Position numbers and translations under genes: made by a program. Shown piece after piece: positions 31,635 to 42,672 of a stretch of DNA of 64,000 nt. The stretch comes from Sphaerulina vaccinii (taxonomy: Eukaryota; Ascomycota; Dothideomycetes; Mycosphaerellales; Mycosphaerellaceae). Location: assembly GCA_022570795.1 (NCBI GenBank), contig JAKUDP010000002.1, positions 2,542,001 through 2,606,000 of the forward strand, given 5' to 3'. Position 1 is the stretch's first letter. Each line of letters starts with the position of its first letter. The notes under the pieces are model-generated. The model had not been told where the DNA came from, made no database searches, and saw only the letters and a list, made by a program, of their open reading frames with translations.

Positions 31635-34600
31635 ATGGCCGCTCAACCAAAAGCCCAACAAGGCGGCGGCTTCACATCTGCCAATGGCAATGAGCACGCC
31701 GTCAGAACTAGCATCGATGAAGACGCCTCTGATATTGCCTCAGGTGATGAGAATGGGGAGGATGAAGTCGCTCCGAAGTCCAAGAACAAGGATCCAGAAT
31801 CGCAGGTCCTAGCACAATATCGCAAACTCGAATCACGACGAGTGGATCTTGTTGGCGACTATGCTGGAGATGAGTTGTTCTTGATCGAGGGAGACTCGAT
31901 GCTACGAAGATGTTTCGACGACGATAAACTGGACTTCAGTCCGGGAGCACAGCTCTTACATGCGGTGTACAATGTCGAGCACTTTTTGCACCAGCTAGCG
32001 AAGAGGAAGTGCAACTTCGACCTTATCTTCTTTAACAGTAACAGAGGTCTATGCCTGCCACCACTCGCCAGCACCGAAGTATCGAGCAGATACTACCTGG
32101 CACGAGCGGCTATCATTCGCCATCTCCAAGCGAATATTGCAAAGGTGCATCCTGACATTCGGATTAATGTATTCGAATCTTGGAACTCGCCTGGATTCAT
32201 CAAGTATCTAGAGAATACTTCCCCATACTTTTTGATGGCACACGATGGTGCACGGGCCGTTGACCGCAAATCTAAGAAGAACGAAGACGATATCGAGCCA
32301 CCATCACCAAAGTCGCACAGAGTCGCGCTCCGCCAAATGATCCTCTCGTTTATTGGGCGAGGGTACAACGTGGCTTTGGTCAACGGACTCGAGTGGCGAG
32401 ATACAAAGGTCATGACTATGGTGCTTGAAACGGGCCGGCGATCGACGAAACTCACCAAAGACGGACCTAAGGTCCAGCCAGGAGATGCTGTGTTGCCCAC
32501 TCTAGACATCGCCGCCGATGTTGAGAAACTCAAGGCATTGCCTAGCGGACTTACACAGAGACAGTCCCTTGCCGCTCTGACAGTGGCCAACCTGTTTCGT
32601 GATGAGTCAGAAGTTGATGTTGAGATCGCAGCCCGTCTTGGTGCTGCATTCCTCCTCCACCAGGCCTTGTTGGAGCATCTACCACTGTCAGGGCGTCGGG
32701 TTGAGGTTGGGACTGTGCATGCCAGCTTGCAGAGCCTGATCAACGCGCTAGCCTCGACCGCCGAGGCCATCCTGAACAGCCCGGCTTTCAACGACTTGTC
32801 GGGCACTGCGGATGTTTACGACTTCATAGATGGTCGTTTGTTCCTGAAAGTAGCAAGTGCTAAGCCAACGATCACTTCTGAAGTCAAAGCTACGTTCGAC
32901 AAGCTACTATCAGCTGTTCAAGCGATCTCAAACGATGCTGAGCTTGGCCTTGACGACTTGCCATCGGACACATCAAAGGCGCAGCCTGCACCAGTTGCCG
33001 ATTCCACGACGACGAAGACAGTACGAGTATTGCCATTCTCCAATCAAGTATTCGACAAGCACTTAGAGTTGGTCAAAATCAAGACGACTTCCGCGGATGC
33101 ACCAGGATCCGCGCAGGCCCAGCGAATCTTCCGAGAAGTCACTCACTGGCACAATTATAAGAAGCCAATCACTCCAAAACCAGTGGTCGCACCTACTGAC
33201 ACGCGGGAAGCTCGCAAGAAGGTCCGTGAGGATCGTAGGAACCAGCTGTTCATGGCTGAGATGAGGACATACGCCGCATCTTTGACGAATGCAGTGGGTA
33301 AGAGTCTAGAGCCAGAGACTATCATTGTTGGCGCCAGCAAGCAAGTTCCAAGCAAGTCTGGTACTGCATCACCCATCGACTCAGACACTGACTCCGCAAG
33401 CTCGGCTCAGAGCAAAGGCAAGCCAGGTGGCAAGAAGGGAGGTGGCAAGACAGCACAAAAGAACGCCGGTAAGCAGGCGATGCTCAATAATATTGCGGCG
33501 GCCAAGGCAAAGAAGGACGAGAGCTCCGGCGACAAGATTCATGCCGCCTGGCAGGTCGCGTGTAAAGGCTTTGAGGCGGATAAGGACCCCCGAGGACGAT
33601 ATCGCAAAGCCAAGGAGTACCTGACAAACATTCAGCCAGCATGGAGAGAAGTCTTCGGAACCGAGGGCGAGCTCTACCTGGTCAGTAATCTGCTGCACTT
33701 CTGGATCGATGCATGCCGCCGTAAGGAAAAGAGTAGCAGAGCACAAGTTGCAGCGTTGATCTGGAACCACGCTCGAAGCATTGCACAACACGGACCTCTG
33801 ACCAAGTCGATCGCCAAGAACCTGGAGTTGACACAGACTACACTCAAGCTGCCAGCACTACCAGCATACACCGAAACATCTGTGGATCGCAAGCTTGCTT
33901 TCACCTTTGCGCTCTTTGGGAACGTAGATGGCTTAGCGATCGAGCTGCCATCTCGCGAGTTTCAACTGCTCGAATGCGGTCCGTATCTGGAGCGCAGCTT
34001 CGACTCGAGGGCCGACCCAAGAGTCGAGTTCAAGCCCGATGGCTGGCAACGCCAAGTGCTTGATACGATCGATGCCGACAAGAGTGCATTCGTTGTTGCC
34101 CCAACTTCGGCTGGTAAGACGTTCATCTCGTTCTACGCTATGCGCAAAGTCCTGGAGGCAGATGACGACGGCGTGCTAGTCTACGTCGCGCCCACCAAAG
34201 CTCTTGTGAACCAGATTGCAGCTGAAGTGCAAGCAAGATACTCGAAGAAGTTCAAGTATGGTGGCAAATCTGTTTGGGCGATTCACACTCGTGATTATCG
34301 CATCAACAACCCAACGGGATGTCAAGTGCTCGTCACTGTGCCGCACGTCCTGCAGATCATGTTACTCTCGCCCGCTCATGCAAACTCCTGGTCGGCGCGC
34401 GTGAAGCGCATCATCTTCGATGAGATTCACAGTATTGGTCAAGCTGAGGACGGCGTGGTGTGGGAACAGCTGCTTCTGATGGCGCCTTGCCCGATCATTG
34501 CGCTTTCTGCAACTGTCGGCAATCCTAAAGAGTTCAGTGATTGGCTCGCAACCACGCAGCAAGCCATTGGAAAAGAGCTTGTGACTGTGCAGCACCCATA

Positions 34601-37296
34601 CCGATACTCCGACTTGCGCAAGTACTTCTATGTGGCACCGAAGAAGTTTGGCTTCTATGGTCTGCCGCAGAAGAGAGCCTTCGGATCACTTGGTCTTGAA
34701 GGTCTGACTGGTTTCAGTTTTGTCCATCCTGTCGCAGGTCTGGTCGACAAGTCGAGAGGCATTCCTAAGGATCTTTCCCTCGAACCGCGCGACTGCTTCA
34801 CCCTGTGGCAGGCGATGGTGAAGCTTCAGACGAAGAAGCATACTGTACCTGCGAAGCTCGACCCAAGCAAAGCGTTGCCAGAAGTTTCGCGCAAGATTGA
34901 CATCCTGAACTGGGAAAAGGACCTGAAGACTCTTCTTGGCGAGTGGCTCGAAGATGCTACCTCGCCGTACGACGAACTGATCAAGGTGCTTGAAAAGGAC
35001 TTCCGTTACAGCGAACACGAAGAGCTTTATACAACTGATCCTGAGCAGAGTGAGCCTACTATCAAGATCGTTGAAGAGATCCCAGAGACGTCTACGCTTG
35101 CGCTTTTGTGTCGACTACACGAGCAGGATGCTGTACCCGCCATCTTCTTCAATTACGATCGTCACGAGTGCGAGCGCATCTGTAAAGAAGTCACCACACA
35201 ATTACAGTCTGCCGAAGAGAAACAAGTCAAGAGTGGACCGAAGTGGACCAAGACTCTGGAGCGTTTCGAAGAGTACAAGAAGCTGAAAGCGAAGAACAAC
35301 GCTCGAAATGCCAAAGCAACCTCAAAGAAGACTAAGCTACAAGGCGAAGGGGATGAGAAGGGTTCCAAGAATGACCTCGAGCGCGAAGGTGCCGACGATG
35401 GCGTGTCAAAGTGGGAGTCCTTCGACCCAGATGCTCCCTCGGAGGACTACCATTTCGCCGATTACACCAAAGTGCTTGCTTCCGACCTTGAGATCTACGT
35501 CAAGCAACTACGTCGTCGTGAGGTGCCTGAATATCTTATCAATGCCCTCGCACGTGGTGTTGGCGTGCATCACGCTGGTATGAACCGCAAGTACAGACAG
35601 GTCGTTGAGATATTGTTCCGCAAAGGCTTCCTGCGTGTGATCATCGCCACTGGCACTCTTGCGTTGGGAATCAATATGCCTTGTAAGACTGTGGTCTTCT
35701 CTGGAGACTCGGTTTTCTTGACTGCACTGAACTATCGTCAATGTGCTGGACGTGCTGGTCGTCGTGGTTTCGACCTGCTCGGAAACGTCGTGTTCCAAGG
35801 TGTTTCGAGGCAGAAGGTGTGCAGATTGTTGAGCTCCAGACTGCCAGATCTCAACGGACACTTTCCGATCACTACGACTCTAGTGCTGAGGCTCTTCACT
35901 CTGCTGCACGAGTCGAAGAATGCCAAATACTCTGTCAACGCCATCAACGCGCTACTCTCGCAGCCGCGTATGTACATGGGTGGTGAGTCTTTCAAGGAAC
36001 AGACGATGCATCATTTGAGGTTCTCGATCGAGTATCTCAGACGCCAACAGCTCCTTGGCAGCGATGGTGCGCCACTGAACTTCGCTGGCCTTGTCTCGCA
36101 CCTGTACTTCACAGAAAACTCGTCGTTCGCGTTTCACGCTCTGCTCAAAGAAGGTATGCTGAAGTTCTACTGATATTGCCTTCGATATATGCTAACAATT
36201 TGTAGGGTACTTCCACGAGCTCTGCGCAAACATCGAAAAGAACGAGAAAGACACCCTCGAAACGCTAATGATGGTGTTATCGCACCTGTTCAGTCGCATT
36301 GAGTGCCGTCAAGCAGACGAAGAATACCGCGAGAAGGTGGTGAAGCCCTCGTCCTCGATGGTCTTCTTGCCACCCATGCCAACAGCTGCCTCCAACATCC
36401 TCATCGACCACAACAAGCAAACGCTGTCCGTCTACCGAGCATATGTTGAGACGTTCGTGGACCAGCACATTAAGGATGAAGACACGACGCTACCTTTGTC
36501 GAGGATCAAGGCTGGCACAGATGGTACGACAGCGCCAGCAAGCATACCATCATTGCCTCCCTCCCGCATCCGGTCGTCCTTCGTAGCCCTGTCTGGAGCC
36601 GGTGATGAGTTTGACAACATCCACGACCTGTGTGCCACCACACGGGACGGCGTGTTCCTTGAGGAAGCTGTGATTCCACACATGGATGTCTACCCAGAGG
36701 AGATGGAAGTGCCGCTAAATGCATACCTTCTCGACTTCTACAAGCACGGCGACGTCCACACCATCGAGCGTGCCAACCGAATCCGTCGCTCAGAGATTTG
36801 GTTCCTGCTGAACGACTTCTCCCTCGTCTTGGCCACAATCATTACAAGTCTTATGAATTTCATGAAACTCACCGAAGCCACAGATCTCGACATGCTCGAA
36901 GTCATGGGTAACATGGACGCTCACGAAGAAGCCGAGGACGACAAGATCGCCGCTACTGAGACCGAAAGCACTATCTCGGGCCCAAGCGTCGGCGGAGACA
37001 GCGCTGTTGGTGGTTTAGTGGATCGCACTGCGACTGGCACTGGTAGACCAGCTGCACCGACGAAGAAGCAAGCTAAGAATGCAGACAGCTGGGAGGACCT
37101 CGCGGGAAGTGACGATGAGGATGATGTCGAAGCTGCGTTGGAGCATGCTGTGGGTGGAGAGGTAGAAGCTCTCGCTCAGGAATTGGCCAACAGTGCATGG
37201 GAAGGAGAAGGAGGTGAGGGTTTGAAGAATGTGCTCAAGGCGTTCCAAAAGTTGCACGCCGACTTCACTGTGAAGTTCAGGGCCATGTGGGCTTAG
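31635..37296 (+). CDS. DDX60/Ski2-like DExH-box RNA helicase
   Basis: A very large superfamily 2 helicase of 1869 residues in two exons (31635-36153, 36206-37296). A long N-terminal region (~1-780) of unknown fold, with a Lys/Gly/Ala-rich linker near residue 600, precedes the motor. Motor motifs: APTSAGKT (motif I, ~820), FDEIHSIG (motif II, a DEIH box, ~930), ALSATVGNP (motif III, ~957), ATGTLALGINMP (motif V, ~1340) and QCAGRAGRRG (motif VI, ~1368). The order and the DEIH/ALSAT spacing match the DDX60 branch of Ski2-like helicases. In animals that branch binds RNA and supports antiviral signalling; the fungal role is unknown. The C-terminus is acidic and ends in a short helical segment. Confidence 0.9.
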
Positions 37297-37492
37297 TGTG
37301 GTTGTGCTTTGCGTGATCAAAAAGTGGTTATAGGATAGATGGCACGACTTCATAGACTGAGAAGGCGAGCAAGAGCTTTCGATACAATATCGCTGCCAAC
37401 ATTTCGTGCAACGTTAACTCATCAATGCTTGCTATGCATAATACCCTGTTCTCACACCAAGACGCCGGCAATGCCCAAACAGAACATCAAGT

Positions 37493-40400
37493 TTATCGCT
37501 TCTTCGCAGTTCCTATGTGTGTGCCTCCAACCTTCGTGCCAAAGACTAAGCTCGTTTTGCTATCCTGCCAATGAGCCTGCAAAGGACTGAGATGCAACAA
37601 AAGTAGCGTCCGCGAAGACTTGCCTGCTGTGGTACCTCCAAGCGAAGATTGCAAGAGGTAAGTCAACTGTCTTAATGTTAGCTCTGGTCAGATGTTAGGG
37701 AGATCTGACGGCCGGACATACCTTGCTATTCCTGTAGGGCACATGGCCTCCACTGCCACTTTTGCTGCCAAGCGCAGCAATAACGTCTCCAAGCGATGAC
37801 AAAGATTTGTTGATGGCTTGTGTCTCCTTCATGCGACTTCCCTTGGCCTCGGATTGCTTTAGTCTTTCACTTCCTGCCAGATCGACGAGATTGAGAACAC
37901 CTTCGCTGCTCTCACCCGTGGCTGCGCATGAGCCTTTGAGGGTCAAGATGAATATGCTGTGACTGCGCGAACTGCGCTCGTTCGCTTTCGTTGCAGCTAC
38001 CCTTCGATTCTTCGCTGCGGTGTCTAGGAGATTCGCAACAGCTTTCTCAGTATACGCGTTGGCAGCCTTGGCCATTTCTGCGACATCGGTCTCTTCTCCA
38101 TTCAGAGGCGCTGCAGGTGGCCAGTCTCCATGGTCGCTAGGTGGCGGCCAGAGGCCAATCGTGGTCAGGTTTGTCACAGTTGTCTTTCCAGTCACTGCAT
38201 CATGGTGAATTTCGTGTTTCTCTTTCACCTTGCCACGCACGCTGGCTCCAAGGTCATCGGCATCGTCCCAGGACTTCGCATCGCCTAGCAGATCGTTCAA
38301 AGTCTCATTGTACACTTCGACAAAGTTGGCCTCCACAGCATACTCCCAACCTTTAGTCTTGAGGCGTTGCATCTCTGCCATCAACATATGTATAGCACTA
38401 GGAATGATACCTTCGGGCCCACTCATGCCATACGTTTTGCCACTCCCTGTCTGGCCATAAGACAAGATGCTGACATTGTAGCCATCGACTACAGATTGTA
38501 TCAAATCTTGACACTCCTTGAAAACAGTAGGATTTGGTGTCCCAGGAGTGAACACTCGGTCGAAGGCATAGTTGTGCACCTCGTTAAGCACTTTCCCGGT
38601 GGCGGACTCTTTCGTTGGAGCATGTACCACCATCTCTTTGCAACCCTCCAGAGAATCTTCGTCCAGGTAGTCTACTTTGGCCGGGTCGTCCTCACCTTTG
38701 AGGAGCGGTCTTGTTCGTACGTAGACTCTGATATTGCCTCGTAACTCAAGAATCGTGTTGTTGAGCTTCCGCCTGAGCACCTCCTCCTTACGAAGCGTCT
38801 CGACGGCCGCATCTTTCTCCGCGACAGCCTCTTCTAGTGATTTGCGCATGTTCGTGAACTCCAGACTCTGGGCTTCCTGGTTACCCTCCAAGAAGTGTGC
38901 CTTGGACACCAAGGTGTTCTTCTCCTGCTCCAATGCCGCGATCCTGGATTCAAATGTGGTTATTCGACTCCTCAGGGTGATCTCGGTAGCCTTGCTAGCT
39001 TCAAGCTGCCGCTGAAGATCAGCAGCACTATCACGTAGTGACTGCACCTCTGACGCAGACTCGGTTGCCCGACTTTCGCCAGCCTGACGGAGCTCGTCCA
39101 ACTCCTTTTGCATGGCCTCCTTCTCCTTTTCATGCTCTGCTCGCATCTTTGCCATTTCTTCCCAGCTCTGCGAGGTCAGGTCCGCTTCCTTATCATTCTG
39201 CTGTCGTTCCCACGTTTTCTTAGCATCTTCCATCTCTCTCCTGAATCGATCGGCAGCCTTTTCTCTTTCACGCTCAAACTGAATCTCCTGCTTCTCTTGC
39301 TTCAGCCTCAGCTCTTGCAATTCTCTTTCCTGCTTCCTCTCCACGTCAAGCATCTCTCGTTCATGGTCTCGACGTATTTGACGTAGATCGGTGGATGTTG
39401 TGTGCAACTCGTTTCGTGTTCGTTCGAGGTCGGTCGAAGTTATCTTGAGATCGGCCTTCAGTTCATTCTTCTCCTTGTCCAGCTCAGTCGCGCGAGCTTT
39501 CCAGATTGCCAATGTCGATTCGATCGAGTCTTTCGCGGTGTTCGCCACATCGATGTCACCCTTGAGCTGAATGTACATCCTTTCCATGTCGTCGAGTCGT
39601 CCGTGCGTGTCCCATGCTTTGACAGGTGTTAGCTTGTCTTTCGTTAAGAAAACAGGCATCGGTTCTTTGCGTCTGGTCTTCGATGCCGTGACTGGCGTGC
39701 GAAGACCAGCCAGTGATGTGCTGTGCTTCATGGGCGAAATTGAAGTGCTGTGTTTGACAGGTGAAGGGGAACGCAACTGCTGGGCAGATTGTGTATGGCG
39801 AAGGGAAGTGTTAGCAGCGCAGGCATATTTGGGGATCTTGGTCGGCGACACCACTTCTTTGACAGGTTCAAGAGAAGGTCTGTGTCGTGACAACGCGCGA
39901 GGTATGGGTGTGAGGGATAAGCCAGCCAAAGCTGTGCTGATTGATACTTCGCGGGAGGATTGTCTGGCACCAACAGGTCCTCCTTGACTGAATTGACATG
40001 GCGGTGGTGGTGGTGCTGAGAAAGAAGAGGCGGAGCTGTTACGTGACGTGGCGACGGAGCTGGCGTCGCTACTGTCATCGTATATGCTCACGAAATTGCT
40101 ATAGTGTTGAGACTTGGCTTGCGCAGGCTGGAACTGCGATGGGGGTTGTTGTTGATGGTCGTGCTGTCGTAGACTGTTCTGCGAGCGTGTCTTTCTTGGG
40201 CGTAGGGTGTCTGCGCTTGAGTTGAAAGAAAGGACGGGAGTACCTTTGCGTGAGCTCGAAAGTCCTGCATCTCCATCCTCCTCCTCGTCGTACTGCGATG
40301 ATGCTGGTTTGGCGACGCTGTAGCTGCTGTTCGTGCGCGAGCCAAGGCCAAAAGCGTTTGCTTGTCGACTGCCAGGACGTGCTCCTCGAAGACTGCCAGT

Positions 40401-40818
40401 AGCTGAGGCGATATTGGACGCGTTTCGATAGGAAGTCGTGCCGCTGGTCATCGGTCTCGCGCCGAAGCCATTGGGTATGCTGGGCTTGCTGCGCAGAGTT
40501 CCTGAGGGCTCTCCAGCGCGCTCAGCCAACGTCTTACGCTTCGTGGGTGGCTCGGGTACTGTTCAGTGTCAGAGGAATTCCCTATATCATACTCTTTCTC
40601 CGGGCGCGTCACGTACAGCCGCTGACCTTGTGCTTGCTAGGAATAATGCTGCCCGGCGGTCCCATCGCACCGCTGCCTTGTCTGTCGTGGCCATTCGCTG
40701 TGCGTGCATTCTGGTCGCTCTGGGTCGTTTCTTGCAGGGCGCGAGTGGCAGTGAAGGCCGGTAGTCGACTGGGAGGTTTCAAACCAGACACTGGTCGCGC
40801 GTTCTCCAGAGAGTCCAT
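37493..40818 (-). CDS. Kinesin-14 (C-terminal motor, KlpA/Kar3 type)
   Basis: A minus-end-directed microtubule motor used in spindle assembly, 1070 residues. Three exons: 40818-40617, 40558-37722 and 37666-37493. The N-terminus (MDSLENARPVSGLKPPSRLP; LPEPPTKRKTLAERAGE) is typical of KlpA and should carry the extra microtubule-binding site and localisation signals. A long coiled coil (~380-660) leads into the neck ELRGNIRVYVRTRPLL and the motor. Nucleotide motifs are intact: GQTGSGKT, NERSSRSHS and DLAGSE. The last exon supplies LTYLLQSSLGGT and ends FGTKVGGTHIGTAKKR. An unusual ~30-residue Pro/Trp-rich insertion lies before KNRRVAATKANERS. Confidence 0.92.
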
Positions 40819-41336
40819 GGTGGTGTGGGCATGGAAAGGATGGCTCGCGTTGTCCAGAGACCGCCTCGATCGTCAAACAAGCGTGTATGTCAATGCTGCC
40901 AATGGAGCAGTCATCGTCGTAAAGTCCAAGTGAGCTTTCAATTATCAACACATACGCGATTCAGGCCACATCCTAGTCAAAACATTCGTTGCTAGAGACG
41001 CGGGAGCGGGAGTAGGCGAGGTTAGGATCCGAAACCGACGAGTTCGATGTCATTCTCACATGCGAAACACCAGAAGCAAAGCTCCACCTTCAGCCGTTCT
41101 CGCTTTCTTCTACCGACGTGCGCTGCACACACGCGAGAATATTATTGCAGTCATACTGACTGCATGTGAAAGGGAACAACATTATACTTGCACTCTGTGA
41201 CTGCTCGTTTCCTCTCTTCCTCTTTGATCTCCCTTTCCATCTCAAATGTCCCGCACGAACACGAACCCCGACCATTTCTCTGTTTGACACATCTGGACTC
41301 AGCTCCGACAACACCTCCAACGACTTTTCACCAACC
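40819..41336. promoter_or_regulatory. Divergent intergenic region, kinesin-14 / acyltransferase
   Basis: About 520 bases with both promoters. No gene is supported; nothing distinctive was recognised. Confidence 0.4.
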
Positions 41337-42554
41337 ATGGAGAAGTACGGCCAGTACAGGGATAAAGGTAGAGCTTCCCCACGTGCTTCATGCCAAATCT
41401 GCCTCTCTACACGTGCCGAGCTCACTGACTCGACAGGTTCTGGCATTGCACCGTTCTTTCCTGTTGCTCCTCCGGCAAGCAATCCGCTGATAGCACCCTA
41501 CCACGTGGTATGCTGAAGACGACATACGGAAACATTACCATCTGCTAAGCTAAGCTCTTGCAGTTTCTATTCTTCCTGAGGCTGCCATTCTTTATCTTTG
41601 CCTGGGCCGTATGGCTGCTCATTGTCCAATGGGCGCCTCCTGGCAGCATTCTCCGGAAAGCCAATTTGTGGTGCATTATTGGTGTACCGGGAATCTGGTT
41701 CGTCGACATTCGAGTTGATGGAGTACATCGAGGGTGAGCTTCCATCATGTTGACAAGTAATCACACACCATGTGGTGCCTAACAGATATACTCTCAGATC
41801 CTTGGGCAAGACAGTCGCTAAGCTCCCAACTCCTGGATCTGTCATTGCATCTTCATTCACGTCGCCAGTGGACATTGTATACCTGGCCGCCATTTTCGAC
41901 CCAATCTTTGTGCAGAGCTTTCCTGGATCCCGCAAGGTCAAGCAGTTATCACTAGGCGGTGCGGTCCTATCAGCCTTTGTCCTGAATCCATCACCAGAAG
42001 GAAGCATCGAGCTCTCTCGCCTTATGGCAGAAAACCCAAGTCGGACTGTCGTGGTCTTCCCAGAAGCCACTACTAGTAATGGTCGAGGAATACTTCGACC
42101 AACACCATCACTCCTATCAGCCGGCCGAGCGACCAGTATCTTCCCAGTATCACTCAAGTACACGCCGTCCGACATCGTTACACCGATTCCAGGCTGGATC
42201 GAGATCCCGCGATTCCTATGGAAACTCAGCTCCAGACAGACGCATTGCATTCGCGTGCGAGTAGGCCTACCTCTAACTATTGCCCAAGTGCAGCGAGATG
42301 AGGATGGTAGCAGGGAAGCACGGACGCGGCCCCAGAATGGCTATGATACTAACTACTTCGACAGCTTGAAAGCGGCGGGAACATCTGAGACAGACGGAGA
42401 ACCTACAGCGGCCGAGCAAAAGGTGCTCGACGTGATAGTGGATCAGCTAGCTCGACTTGGGCGCGTGAAGACGTTGGGACTTGGCATGGAAGAGAAGGTT
42501 GCCTTTGTCGACGCCTGGACAGGCAAGACGAAGTCTGCAAAGAAGAGAAGATAG
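41337..42554 (+). CDS. Lysophosphatidic acid acyltransferase, LOA1/VPS66-like
   Basis: A membrane-bound PlsC-family enzyme of 342 residues; the yeast relative Loa1/Vps66 transfers oleoyl groups to lysophosphatidic acid at the ER and lipid droplets. Four exons: 41337-41367, 41437-41507, 41564-41733 and 41798-42554. A hydrophobic segment (FLFFLRLPFFIFAWAVWLL) is followed by an amphipathic stretch and the acyltransferase core ASSFTSPVDIVYLAAIFDP. The later motif is FPEATTSNGRG, the place of FPEGT. Where most acyltransferases have NHxxxxD this one reads SFTSPVD, with Phe in place of His. A competing acceptor at 41785 would add five residues (YTLRS in place of S). Confidence 0.85.
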
Positions 42555-42672
42555 CTCGAGCTATGGAGGATGATCTGTTCGGCAATGTCAAAGATGGTCT
42601 GAGTACTACTGCATAGTTAGAATACCCATGCTAGCGTTCATAACTGCATGTTCGTACTTGCTGCGCCATCTA

